Part shown: positions 35,164 to 45,268 of the stretch, one piece after another
How the letters are laid out: each line of letters starts with the position of its first letter
Position numbering within the stretch: position 1 is the first letter of the stretch
Assembly: GCF_042100115.1 (NCBI RefSeq)
Contig: NC_091272.1
Coordinates: forward strand, 3,906,001 to 3,970,000
Reading direction: 5' to 3'
From: Alternaria dauci
Taxonomy: Eukaryota; Ascomycota; Dothideomycetes; Pleosporales; Pleosporaceae
DNA length: 64,000 nt
Position numbers and translations under genes: made by a program
The notes under the pieces: generated by a model
Database searches by the model: none
The model's input: only the letters and a program-made list of their open reading frames with translations
Told to the model about the DNA's origin: nothing

Positions 35164-35993
35164 ATGCTGCCCTTTCTCTTGACCGCCTTCTTGAAGGACA
35201 GGATCCTCAACAAGACCTTCTTTGTCTGCCTCCTTACCTTTGTTTCTCTCATCGTTTACCTCTTCGTCCTCCTCGGCTGCATAAGCAAGGGCGTGGGAAT
35301 CGAAAATCTATATTGGGTCATGATATCGCAGAACGGGACTGCTGGACAGCAATCAGTTGAAGTGAGAATAGGGTATTTTGGTACGTCTTTGCCTTGGTTT
35401 GGCACTCTAAGCGCAGACATTGCTGCCGACATTGACCAGAGAGTGGCTGACACACCGCAGGCCTTTGTGCATCCTTCCCACCAAATGTCACAACGCCCGA
35501 CGACAAGCCGACTCCTGCGCCGTTGGAATGCTTCCCAGGTGATACACCACCGGGTCTTTCCAGTATACCGATGACGCATCCCATCCTTTCCTCGGCCCTG
35601 GCCCTCCAGAGATCCGCTCTGTACCCTCTCCCTGCACTCGCGTCATCCCTCTACCTTGTGTCTCTGATATATTACTTCGTCTTCCGGGAACGAGGTGGCC
35701 GTAACGAAAAGATTTCCAAGTTCCTTTTAGGAGTCAGTGCAGCGCTTGGGGTTGCTGGAGCATTGTGTGCCATGTCTAGTGCGAAAGCGTTGCACGAGAT
35801 AGGAATTCTGCTAGGACATCATGCGGTTGGTGGTGGAGAGGGCGAGGTGACGATTCAAGCCGGAAGCTGGGAGGGGGCTGGACTCTGTGTTGCGGCTGGC
35901 ATCCACTTTTTCATTGTGGTATATGCAGCATGTGGAATGCCCGGTCTTGGTCTGAGTTTTGGTACGGGGTACATTGGAAAGAGGTATTTGTAG
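35164..35993 (+). CDS. FIG1-domain (Ca2+ influx / membrane fusion) protein
   Basis: Multi-span plasma-membrane protein of 249 residues; exons 35164-35380 and 35461-35993, phase 1. Span 1 lies at about 16-38 (FFVCLLTFVSLIVYLFVLLG). The extracellular loop has the claudin-like signature GYFGLCASF, completed by splicing, and further cysteines in the loop. Three more spans follow, near YPLPALASSLYLVSLIYYF, GVSAALGVAGALCAM and GAGLCVAAGIHFFIVVYAAC. This layout matches Fig1, which in yeasts supports low-affinity Ca2+ entry and cell fusion during mating, and the related SUR7/PalI group. The gene is convergent with the calcineurin B gene, 277 bases apart. Confidence 0.78.
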
Positions 35994-36270
35994 AACTGAA
36001 CAAGAGGCGTCCCTCTGTGGGGATGTAAGGAGATGTGTGCTACGATTGCAACATTGGTGTCCTGTGCATGCAATCAGCAGTACATGGGTTCGTAACTCGC
36101 GTCAATATCCAAATTTGTGCAACAGGTGTGACGGAAGATTCCGGGGGTTGAATTGAAGAATATCAAATACTGTCGAGCCTGTTCCTGAGTGTGCCCGCAA
36201 CACCATGAACGCCTCGCCAAGGAAACCCTCGTGTCTGGAGATGCCGTTGCGTGTGTAATAGAGAAAGCGC

Positions 36271-36985
36271 TTAGAATTGGTCGAGGGTCATGCTCATAGA
36301 GACGTCGGTGTTCTCCACCATCTTGGTGAACTCCTCGAAGCTGATCTTGCCGTCGCGGTCTAGGTCGGCCTCCATGATGGTCTTGTCGACAATCTGCGTG
36401 CATGTTAGACGCGTGCGCCGTGTAGCTGCCAACGCTCCCCACTGTACGTACCTGTTGCAGCTGCTGGTCCTTTAGGTTGCTTCCAACCATCATCTTCAGT
36501 ACTATAAAGAGCTCGCCGTTGCTGATGTAGCCGTCGCGGTCAATGTCGTATACGCGGAAGGCAAAGCGCAGCTTCTCCTCCTTGTTGCCCTTGCTGCTGA
36601 ACGCCGAGAGACCAGACACGAATTCCTGGAAGTCGACGTCGCCGCCACCGTCCTCGTCGAAGATGGCAATCATGCGTGTTGCGAGAGGGTTGGAAGAGAT
36701 CTGGGGGAGGGCCAGGAATTCGTCGCGCTCAATGGTGCCAGAGTTGTCCTGGGCTGGAATTAGCCAAGCGTGCCGAGGTGGCGAGACAGTCTGGGTCGCG
36801 CACCTTGTCCAGCTTCATAAACCGCTTCCTTAGGCGGTCAACCTCCTCGCGGTCGACTGTGAGCTGTTAGCAAGCATTTCTCAGCCCCGCCGGCGCACTG
36901 GCGAGCACGCCATGGCCCTGGCCGCCTACGTACAGTTGGACCCGGAGGCTATGTTGTCGAGCAGCCCGGACTGTTGGTTACCCAT
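36271..36985 (-). CDS. CNB1: Calcineurin regulatory subunit B
   Basis: Ca2+-binding subunit of the phosphatase calcineurin. Four exons (36985-36934, 36856-36804, 36748-36452, 36393-36271) encode exactly 174 residues, the family size. It begins MGNQQSG, an N-myristoylation signal (Gly2), and then [15 protein letters not shown] across the first junction. Four EF-hands are visible: [12 protein letters not shown] (spliced), [24 protein letters not shown] and [12 protein letters not shown]. The C-terminus SMSMTLDQF is conserved in fungi. The gene starts 199 bases from the divergent DUF1770-type gene. Confidence 0.97.
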
Positions 36986-37184
36986 TTTGGCGGTTGGTCT
37001 AGGCTAAGAATTGCGTCGTGGTGGAGGAGGATGTTGGCTGTGGCTCAAGGTCGTGGGGCTGCTGCGCTAGAGGCAGGCACCGCTTCCCCCCGACGTCAAT
37101 CGCCAAGGCTGTGTGCATTCACCCTGGCGCATCTGCCTCCAACACTCGTGTCGAGGGCTGCGACATAGCAACATAGTAGCCACC

Positions 37185-37865
37185 ATGGAGCCAGATATCC
37201 CCACCGAGATTGGCTCCGTGCTCCAAGGCGCGTCCATCAACCGACACCCTTCGATACGGCACGACGCGAACCCATCGACGGCCGCATCCAAGAAGCAGCC
37301 CGTTACCCTCAATCACCACCCAGACCCCGACAGCTCCGAAGTCGGCGAAGATGAGATCCCCCTCAGCGTGCTAGACCCCGTCCCGCGACAGAAGACGATG
37401 CCTCCGCTGCCAGACCTGCGCTTTGAACAAAGTTATCTCAAGAGCATCGAGCAAGCAGAGGGGTGGCAGGGCGTGTTATGGATCACACTGCGGGATCAGG
37501 TGCGGCTGCAACGAGACCCGAGACTGGCGAACCTCTAGCTAACCAACAGCACAGGTCATCATGTGCTTTGCCCAAGGCGTGCTGTGGACTCTGGTACTCA
37601 ATGGCTGGCGGCATTGGAACCGATCGGCCAAGTTCAGTGGACACGGCGTTGGTGCGCGGATACGGAGATGGTGGTGGGGAGTCAACAACTGGTCGATACC
37701 AAACGCAAAGTCAAAGTTGAGGGACACCAAGTTGGCAAAGAACGTAACGGAGGTAAGTGTGGCCTTCTTGAAAGTCTGGCGCCGAATGCACTTTGAAATG
37801 TCGACTACACGCTGACAGTCGCTTAGTACTACGAGGTAGAATTCTCAAGTGCGGCTCAAGATTGA
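37185..37865 (+). CDS. DUF1770-type fungal protein
   Basis: Predicted 183 residues; exons 37185-37499, 37555-37752 and 37827-37865, all phase 0. The start is an ATG in CCACC context. After a disordered, P/S/D-rich half comes the conserved part: LPDLRFEQSYL, WITLRDQ and, after splicing, GVLWTLVLNGWRHWNR, a tryptophan-rich helix that may touch membranes. The last exon is only 13 codons and ends EVEFSSAAQD. The pattern matches what I remember of the fungal DUF1770 family, which has no assigned function. It shares a short 199-base promoter region with calcineurin B. Confidence 0.72.
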
Positions 37866-38288
37866 ACACGATGATTCGTAGCATTTGATTTGCCCATATC
37901 TGCGCCTGAATGCCACACAGTAGAGCAGACCCTTTGACGATTGTGACGTCTGTCAGATACCGTACCTGGCCTTCTCAGTTCACTTTGATTGCCAATACTT
38001 GCTACGTTTAGGGATGCGATCGATCAATACCACTGCTCCGCGGAAACTGACCATGCCTGTGTTTGTACGCTTGCCGCATCAGGACTAGAAGTACATGTGG
38101 CACAGCTCCCCTTGCATACATGTAATTCGACAACAACCTCTATTTAGGTCTGGCTTTCGCAAGCTTTCTAACCTAGTCGTTCTGATAGCCCCCTTGGCTA
38201 ATGTCTATCGGCTAGGGCGCGGGGTGGTCGACCTACTACAATAATAAGGACAAGTTTCGGAAATGCTCCCGCCTGCGTGAGAGTGACG
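37866..38288. other. Intergenic, DUF1770-type 3' end to hydrolase remnant
   Basis: Spacer of 423 bases between tandem loci. Nothing beyond untranslated sequence is evident. Confidence 0.4.
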
Positions 38289-39527
38289 ATGGCGACCCGA
38301 CCTCGATCCAGTCCCAGTTACAACATTGTCCGGGGATGCTATGTACAGCTTCGACAAGCATCAGTCGTGGGGAAGAAACCTCAGACAAGTCCAACACGCG
38401 AAACAAGCGCTTCTCGCTTACCAGCACCAATCTCCAAGCCCAAGGTGCGTACGAAGAATACAGACAAATCGCCTATCAAAGCAGCACACCTTCGCGTTAA
38501 ACCGCCCGTAGTCAAGAAAGTCGGCCTTGTCGTTCAGTCATCCGTTTCCGGCCACTCTGATCAGAGAAGCACAAAGGAACGTTGTCAGCGCGGTTCCCAG
38601 AACAAGGTCCTAAACGATTTGCTTTGGCCCGGAGATAGCCAAATAATCACTTTACCCTCAGGAGCTCAGCTGAGTTACGCAAGACTTGGTCGTCTGAAAG
38701 AAGTAGGACAATGCTGGGTCCTATTTCATGGCACTCCTGGTAGTCGACTAGGATGGGCGGACGTGCATTCTTTTGCTGAAAGCCATGGCGTCCGCATCAT
38801 TTCTATTGACCGTCCGGGCTATGGTCACTCTACGCTACATGATAGAGGGGTCTTGGGCTTTATGCAAGACGTCTAGCACCTGCTCGATTACCATGGTATC
38901 CAAGATTTCAAGGTGTTTGGTACGAGCGGGGGAGGACTATATGCGTTAGCGGCAGCATTCCATTTCCCGAAGAGCAGGTTATGCAAGACATCTATCATGT
39001 GCGGCGTCAGTCATCCCGACTTTGCAAGCACAGAAGTGGCCTTGAAATCGAGGCTGATTATTTGGCTCCGGGCCAAAGCGCCTTTCCTGTATCCGCCTGG
39101 CGGCAATTTTAATGGCTTGCTCCAGAGAGACATTGTGAGCGCCAAAGGCAATGAGAGAAGAATTCTGCGAGCTAGGGCAAACTGGCAAGAAGCGGCAAGG
39201 CAAGGCCTTAAGGGATACAACAATGATTGGAAGCTCGAATTACGACCATGGGGGTTAGTACTGTCACCATAAGAACCGTATAGGAATCCTTTGTACTGAC
39301 TCTGCATACCAACAACCAGGTTTGATTTGGAAAACATGGACGCCAACCTTATAAGATGGTATCATGGGACCGTAGACACCAATGTGTCGTTCGACGCTGC
39401 AAAAAAGACTGCCGAGACTGCTAATCGTCATAGGCGCAATATTGACTTTAGGGAACACGCCGGCCTGGATCATAGAACTATCGACAGTGAAAAGATTTTG
39501 GAGTGCCTGGACTGGATGTTGAAGTAA
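38289..39527 (+). pseudogene. Alpha/beta hydrolase interrupted by an in-frame stop
   Basis: The frame encodes an alpha/beta-hydrolase fold: VLFHGTPGSRLGW (oxyanion-hole region), IDRPGYGHST, and the nucleophile elbow FGTSGGGLYALA with the serine in GTSGG. Between them a TAG at 38874-38876 interrupts the frame right after FMQDV; the same frame continues with LLDYHGIQDFKVFG, exactly what the family shows at this place. No intron can remove the stop without deleting conserved sequence. A phase-2 intron (39254-39319) joins RPW-G to FDLENMD, and the end has the lid and histidine region REHAGLDHRT. The N-terminal 110 residues are low-complexity and basic and may not be coding. Options are a recent null allele, read-through, or a base error; one CAG-to-TAG change would explain it. 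Confidence 0.75.
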
Positions 39528-39986
39528 GCATTCTCGGAGAGTGATTACAGTAGTATCAGAAGTTTTTGGAATAAGCACAATGGGTATTTCTATCTCATAG
39601 CATACGCCTCTCATTCAATGCGTCGCTTTCGGATTGAAGGAACAATCTCTACAAAAAAGCTCTACTGTTGATGAATTCGTTGTCACAAAGCGTGCACTAT
39701 AGGCAAGCACGACTACCTGTGCTGAAAGTTGGATGGAGAAGCAACAAATGCACACCTCTGGGGTAGGCTCTGGCTTGGGTACAACTCATAGAGGACTTGG
39801 TCATGCATCATGTACAGTTTTTCTCGATGGAACAATAATGGTGTTACTGTAATGGGAAACTCGAGTGATGCTGAAGTCACGTGACCACGCGCCTTAGCGC
39901 TGTGGCGCGTCGCTCCCAAAGTCTTCACTGTCAAGTCTCGTCGCCTGGCTTGACGACATGCCACTCCACGTCCAAGAAGCGAACAA
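39528..39986. promoter_or_regulatory. Spacer with RDH54 promoter
   Basis: These 459 bases lie upstream of RDH54. No TATA or known damage-response element was recognised by eye. Confidence 0.4.
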
Positions 39987-42665
39987 ATGAAGCCTTTCAG
40001 GCCGCTTACCCTCGCTCGCCCTCGATCAGAGACTGGCGAGCCACCGAGCAAGAAACGGAGAATTTCGTCCAACGCGCTTTCCTTTGGCAATCGACAGCCT
40101 CTCAACACGCTGAACAACCCCGCGCCAGCACAATTCCTGCCCCCGGGTCTCGATGGAAACTACTACACGGTCTTGTGGCGGAAATACACAACCAAGAAGA
40201 ACAAAACGTGGGACGGTGATGGAGTGCTCGCTGTGACGGGTGGTTTTGCCACGCTCACGGATAGCGATACGGGAAAAGAGCTGGGCAAGGGAGCATGCAA
40301 CCGGCCGCTGCTTCCAGGCTCGGCGCTATCCGTCGGTGGGAAAGAGATCGAGATTGAAGGCTCCATCGACAAGGCGGACTACCTCGCTGGGCGCATGTTC
40401 CTCGGGACTGCTGCAGCTGCGTCTTCAGACCAGTCGAAGCGCACCGAAACAGGATACAAGCCTCACTCATCAGCCAAGACAAAAGCAAGCAAGAAGAACA
40501 ACGTTACTGGTGACGGGGAGGACGTACCGGACTACAAGCCATCGGTCCAACGCAAGCAACAATTCAAGGCTCCTCTATTGTCAAACACTGTCATGCCTCA
40601 ACGAAATCCGTCGATTCCACAGCCGCGTCACGACCCCAATGCGCCTAATGCCCTCGTGATGAAGCGGCCCAAGTCGTGTCCAACCGGAAAGCAAATTGTT
40701 GACGTTGTTGTCGATCCGGTCCTCAGCAAGCATCTTCGTGAACATCAACGCGAGGGTGTGCAGTTTCTATACGAATGTGTAATGGGCATGCGATGTGAGG
40801 GTGAAGGAGCCATCATGGCTGATGAGATGGGTTTAGGCAAGACACTGCAGACCATCACCTTGCTCTGGACGCTGATGAAACAAAATCCGATATACGATAC
40901 CTCACCAGTCATCACCAAGGCCCTCATTGTATGCCCTGCTGGTCTGGTCGACAATTGGAAGCGCGAGTTTCGAAAGTGGCTGGGCAACGAGAGAGTTGGT
41001 GTGTTCGTGCTAGACGGAAAGAACAAGAAGATCACCAACTTCACACTGGGCAAAGCTTACAACATCATGATCGTCGGATACGAGATGTTGCGCATCGTGC
41101 AAGATGATCTGAAGAAAGGCAGTGGTGTTGATATCGTGATTGCAGATGAGGGCCATAGGTTGAAAACCGCCAACAACAAAGCCATGCTTGCAATCCAGTC
41201 CCTCAATACTGAGCGGCGGATCATACTATCAGGCACGCCTTTACAAAACGACCTGGGTGAGTTCTACACCGCTATTGACTTTGTCAACCCTGGACTGCTG
41301 GGGCAACGAACGGCTTTCAAGCGTTCATTCGAAATGCCCATCATGCGCAGCCGCCAGCCAGGGGCGAGTGAAGCAGAGCTCGAAAAAGGAGAGGCACGAT
41401 GGAAGGAGCTCGTATCTCTCACTAGTCAATTCATGATCCGACGGACAGCAGAGGTGCTTTCCAAGTACCTTCCACCCCAGACTGAACACATTGTCTTCTG
41501 CAGGCCGACCAAAGGGCAGGCAGAGGCATATCGTGCAATACTGGGCTCACCAACATTCAGACTTGCACTAGGAAGTACCGATATTGCACTGCAGCTCATC
41601 AATGTGCTCAAGAAGGTCTGCAATAGCCCTTCCTTGCTCAAATCGTCAAAGGATAATGACGACACGCCATCGGAAATGCTACAGTCGCTTCTGCCTCTTA
41701 TCCCGAGCAAGATCCTCAGCTCAAGTGCTTCGAGTGCGAAGCTGCGTCTGCTCGACAGCCTGGTTCATCGAATCTATACCACTACAGAAGAGAAGATTGT
41801 CATCGTTTCGAACTACACTACCACACTGGACATGATTGAACGACTTCTCGTTTCGTTGTCGTACACTTACCTTCGCCTGGACGGTAGTACCCCAGCTTCC
41901 AAACGCCAAGCTCTTGTGGAGAAGTTCAACAAGACCCCAAAGACTGCATCCTTTGCCTTCCTTCTATCTGCCAAATCTGGTGGCGTGGGTCTCAATCTTA
42001 TTGGTGCATCGCGCATCGTGCTTTTTGATATCGACTGGAACCCCGCTACAGATCTGCAAGCTATGGCGCGTATCCATCGTGACGGCCAAAAACGACCTTG
42101 CAAGGTATACAGACTCCTCATTCAAGGTGGTCTAGACGAAAAAATCTACCAGCGCCAAGTCATGAAGATGGGCCTTGCAAATGCTGTTGTGGACAACAAA
42201 GCCTCTGCATCCTCCTTCTCGCAGGAAGAACTTCGCGACCTCTTCCGGCTCGATGAGCGTGAAGGCTGCCAGACACATGACATACTCGGTTGTGCGTGTG
42301 ATTGCAAGGGCTCACCGGAAATTAAAGCCGAGGAACAGGACGTGGCTGCGGAAGACAACATCGATGACTCGGAGGAAGATTCCTACCCCTCCCTTACAAA
42401 AGCAAGCCAGGTCAATATTGAGGAACAGGAAGCGAAGATCAAAGCCCGGCGCGCGGCGAAACTTCCCAAGCTCAAAATGTTGATGGAATACCGACATATT
42501 GACACCAAGATACTCAAGGGAATGGCAAAGAATGAGGGAGGCGAGAATGAAGAGGAAGGGGTCGTTGACGACATGGCGGTGGCGGTGGATGATGATGTGT
42601 TCCTTGATGTTCTAAAAGAATCGGAATGCAACGTCGGCTTCTTGCTTACGAAGTCGACGTCTTGA
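39987..42665 (+). CDS. RDH54: RDH54/RAD54B DNA translocase
   Basis: Swi2/Snf2-family DNA-dependent ATPase that works with Rad51/Dmc1 in strand exchange and removes recombinases from duplex DNA. Single exon, 892 residues. The N-terminus has a Lys/Arg-rich nuclear signal (KKRR) and a domain with YYTVLWRKYTTKKNKTWDGDG, found in RAD54B/RDH54 but not RAD54. The ATPase core starts near residue 250: LREHQREGVQFLYE, DEMGLGKT (Walker A, 279-286), ADEGHRLK (Walker B, DEGH), SGTPLQNDL. The helicase C lobe has LRLDGSTP, LSAKSGGVGLNL, and ARIHRDGQKRPC. The end has the family pattern LRDLFRLDE..C.THD..GC.C, followed by an acidic tail. The neighbouring gene encodes an RNR inhibitor, also in the DNA damage response. 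Confidence 0.93.
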   Translation: MKPFRPLTLARPRSETGEPPSKKRRISSNALSFGNRQPLNTLNNPAPAQFLPPGLDGNYYTVLWRKYTTKKNKTWDGDGVLAVTGGFATLTDSDTGKELGKGACNRPLLPGSALSVGGKEIEIEGSIDKADYLAGRMFLGTAAAASSDQSKRTETGYKPHSSAKTKASKKNNVTGDGEDVPDYKPSVQRKQQFKAPLLSNTVMPQRNPSIPQPRHDPNAPNALVMKRPKSCPTGKQIVDVVVDPVLSKHLREHQREGVQFLYECVMGMRCEGEGAIMADEMGLGKTLQTITLLWTLMKQNPIYDTSPVITKALIVCPAGLVDNWKREFRKWLGNERVGVFVLDGKNKKITNFTLGKAYNIMIVGYEMLRIVQDDLKKGSGVDIVIADEGHRLKTANNKAMLAIQSLNTERRIILSGTPLQNDLGEFYTAIDFVNPGLLGQRTAFKRSFEMPIMRSRQPGASEAELEKGEARWKELVSLTSQFMIRRTAEVLSKYLPPQTEHIVFCRPTKGQAEAYRAILGSPTFRLALGSTDIALQLINVLKKVCNSPSLLKSSKDNDDTPSEMLQSLLPLIPSKILSSSASSAKLRLLDSLVHRIYTTTEEKIVIVSNYTTTLDMIERLLVSLSYTYLRLDGSTPASKRQALVEKFNKTPKTASFAFLLSAKSGGVGLNLIGASRIVLFDIDWNPATDLQAMARIHRDGQKRPCKVYRLLIQGGLDEKIYQRQVMKMGLANAVVDNKASASSFSQEELRDLFRLDEREGCQTHDILGCACDCKGSPEIKAEEQDVAAEDNIDDSEEDSYPSLTKASQVNIEEQEAKIKARRAAKLPKLKMLMEYRHIDTKILKGMAKNEGGENEEEGVVDDMAVAVDDDVFLDVLKESECNVGFLLTKSTS

Positions 42666-43253
42666 GTGCATCACATGCTTGGTATGATAGAAAAAGGGGG
42701 CCAAGTTTTTACATGCATAACGTTGGAGTTGTGGTTCTAAATAGCAAGCTCAGCATCTCCAGACTCCAGGAGCTTTTCGTATCGTAATGATTGAGAAGCT
42801 GCCACCCAAGCTTGCAGCCCTCCCGAGTGTTACACACATAAAGCTGAAAGGCATATGAGGGTGTTTTCCCTGTGCTTACACAAGTGGATCGGTGAGCGGC
42901 TAGATTGATGGTAATGAGTAGACGAGGACGAACGCGGACAGTGGATGTCATACATGAGGAAAACTTAGGTCGAGCGATCATATGGTAACATGTGACAACA
43001 AGGTCAATTGAAGATTATGCAGTACACCATATAGGAAGAGCAGATTAGCGATCATTGGAAGACAAATGAGAACCGGGTATACGCGCCGACATTTACAACC
43101 TTTTCCAGTAAACACCATTCCACGCCATCCATAACAAGAGTGTTGAGCGCGACGATAACCAACCAACAGGAGAGTATCAACAAGAAACGAAAATCAAAAG
43201 GGCCAACTAACGTTAGAATAACGACGGGGTAGGTAGGGAATGGCCGCGAGAGT
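42666..43253. other. Convergent 3' spacer, RDH54 / RNR inhibitor
   Basis: These 588 bases lie between two convergent stops and should contain both 3' untranslated regions. No gene seen. Confidence 0.45.
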
Positions 43254-44204
43254 TCAAATGCCACCCATATCCACCTCGTTGGACAGAAAATCCGCCTCTT
43301 CAAAATCGCTTCCGCAGCCTGCGCTAAGCCTAGCCTCGATGTGCGATGCAACCCCAAAATTCATGTCAATGTCATCATCACTAACTGTCCTTTGTACTGC
43401 TCTTCTCGACTTGGGTTGCGCAAACTGCCTCACCGGCGGCAGCATGCCCAGTCCAGGAGGCGGAGTCTCGCTCAGCGGACTGACAGGCACTTCGTCGACC
43501 TCAACGCCCATGCCCATGCCCTTTGTCGAGGATGAGCCGAAGAAGAAGCTAGTGTCCAACGGCCTGACCTCGTCTTCATCTTGCCATGAGCGTTTCGAGG
43601 GGTTGTGTGGGCGCTGCGACGTGGTGGAGCAGCCGCTATCGGTGGAGGCGGTTGAAGAGAATGGCTGGGTAAAGGTTTCGGCAGGAAGAGGGAAGTAGTT
43701 GGGTGGTGAGGGTGTGGTGTTTGCGTTGTAGAGATGCGGGTTTGTTGTCGGTTGTTCAGCAAATCCTCCAATCTTGTGCAGACCGCAAAACGGCAGCAGT
43801 TCTCGCTGGTGCTGAACTTGGTCTGGCACAGCTTCTCGCGGCGGCTTGACGGCCAATGTGGATCTCGGCATGGTGTTCTGGACCGAGGGCAGGTTAGAGA
43901 CCTTGTGCGTCTTGTAGCCTTCGGGCACACTCTTTCTGACTCTCATGCCGACGCTCAGCAAGCCTGCTTGCACTGGTCCTGGAACGTCGGGAGCGAGTTT
44001 CTCCCTGTGCTGCTGCTGCTGTTGTTGTTGTTGTTGTTGCGCAGCGCCTCGCGTGTTTTGGCGTCGCAGTCGGGTAGTCGGATCTAGGCCCCGCAGATCG
44101 TCGTTATCCTCCAAGTCGTCCCGCACCTCGAAATAGCTTGTAATGCTGGGTTGGAACTTCCTCTTGCTGCGGTGTTCTTCTGTCGGCGCGTGGCGAGCTT
44201 GCAT
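43254..44204 (-). CDS. Ribonucleotide reductase inhibitor, Dif1/Spd1/Sml1-like
   Basis: Single-exon, 316-residue, mostly disordered protein. Two short family motifs are present: KRKFQPSITSYF at 14-25 (the Hug/S-I-T-x-F type element) and GMRVRKSVPEGYKT at 86-99 (the Sml1-like R1-binding helix). Proteins of this Pfam family (RNR_inhib) hold down dNTP production by binding RNR subunits or keeping the small subunit in the nucleus, and are destroyed or phosphorylated on DNA damage through the Mec1/ATR pathway. A 10-residue polyglutamine tract lies at 56-65. The rest is S/P/T-rich with acidic SDDDIDMNFG and EEADF segments near the C-terminus. Assignment rests on the two motifs; length exceeds yeast Dif1 (133). 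Confidence 0.77.
   Translation of the reverse strand: MQARHAPTEEHRSKRKFQPSITSYFEVRDDLEDNDDLRGLDPTTRLRRQNTRGAAQQQQQQQQQQHREKLAPDVPGPVQAGLLSVGMRVRKSVPEGYKTHKVSNLPSVQNTMPRSTLAVKPPREAVPDQVQHQRELLPFCGLHKIGGFAEQPTTNPHLYNANTTPSPPNYFPLPAETFTQPFSSTASTDSGCSTTSQRPHNPSKRSWQDEDEVRPLDTSFFFGSSSTKGMGMGVEVDEVPVSPLSETPPPGLGMLPPVRQFAQPKSRRAVQRTVSDDDIDMNFGVASHIEARLSAGCGSDFEEADFLSNEVDMGGI
44010..44039 (-). repeat. CAG/CAA glutamine tract in the RNR inhibitor gene
   Basis: Ten glutamine codons in a row, CAA six times and CAG four times in coding order. In-frame and likely length-polymorphic. Confidence 0.9.
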
Positions 44205-45268
44205 AGCGCGTGTGAAATGGGTGAGTGCGCGAGAGAGGGGGAAGGGGAGGGGGGCGAGGTCGGCAGGCAGATCAAGGCAGAGTTATGCAGTCTCGCTGCG
44301 GTGGAGAGGGGATCTTTCTGATGCCGCTTCAATGCACGCTCGAGCCCTTGGGGGCTGAGGACGGACCAGGATCCGGGATGACAGGACGGGTGATCAGTCT
44401 AGGTGCTTGACGAGGAACGGCGGGTAGGTTTCGTTTTCTGGATCAGAGCCGATGGGAAACACAGGGCGGGAATAAGCAAAAAAAGAGGGAAATGCTCGAG
44501 GAGCCTGGGCGGACGACGGCAGTTGATGTAGATGAGGAGTCGTGACGCGACAGGCCGAACCAAGAGAGCCACACGATGATCGTTGACCGGCTTATTCACG
44601 CGTTCCCCCACTGCGTTTTGCTCACTATGTAAGCTGTCGATTGTCTGAGATGCAGCGTCGTCTCCAACCTTGCGCTGAAACCGCTACATGCAGTGTCTCA
44701 TGATCAATGTCTGGGTGGTACAAAGACATTTGCTTGTCGCGCTTGCCCTCGTTGCTCTGCAACAACAACATCAACACCACCTGCTTGCTGTCTTGATCAA
44801 CTTTCCAGACAACCTTTTTCAGCAAGCATTGCCATCTTCCCAGGTCCAAACAGCGCCATGCATACAGCTCAGCATGATTACGCTCTCGACGCCGGCATGC
44901 CTGGTTCCCGTTCACGCAGGCTTACGCACCCTCTGCTCAACTCCAGGGCGATCGTCTATTGGACCTGCCGATCCTGATCTGGACCCAGTTCCCCGCAGTA
45001 CCAGTGCACAATGCATCTTTCCAATCCGAACTATGACGAAGGTGCGAATTACACGCAGAAGAGGCCTTCATTTGCCTAATAATATATGGAAAGGAACACC
45101 CTTGTTCATAGTCACGTATAAACACCATTATACCGGTACGCCTTCCCTTTTAGGACACGCTTGCTGATGGAGACCCATAACCCAAATGCATCAAATCTCT
45201 CGACTTGCCACGTCCCGTCAAGCGCTTGCTTGCTTCTTTGATCATCCTGTCGCACCTTGACCTCGCCT
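44205..45268. other. Intergenic, RNR inhibitor promoter and membrane-protein 3' end
   Basis: Spacer of 1064 bases. The part near 44205-44290 is G-rich on the plus strand, i.e. a C-rich leader for the RNR inhibitor. Several ORFs of 80-160 codons here lack family features or splice context and I do not support them. Confidence 0.45.

Noticed and set aside
38820..38876. An intron ending CTAG at the hydrolase stop codon
   Set aside because: A donor-like GT exists upstream, but using it would remove the conserved GHST-D-R region and lacks a good donor consensus and branch site.
44688..45167. 159-codon plus-strand frame upstream of the RNR inhibitor
   Set aside because: No family features, several competing frames on both strands, and position in a plausible promoter/UTR zone.
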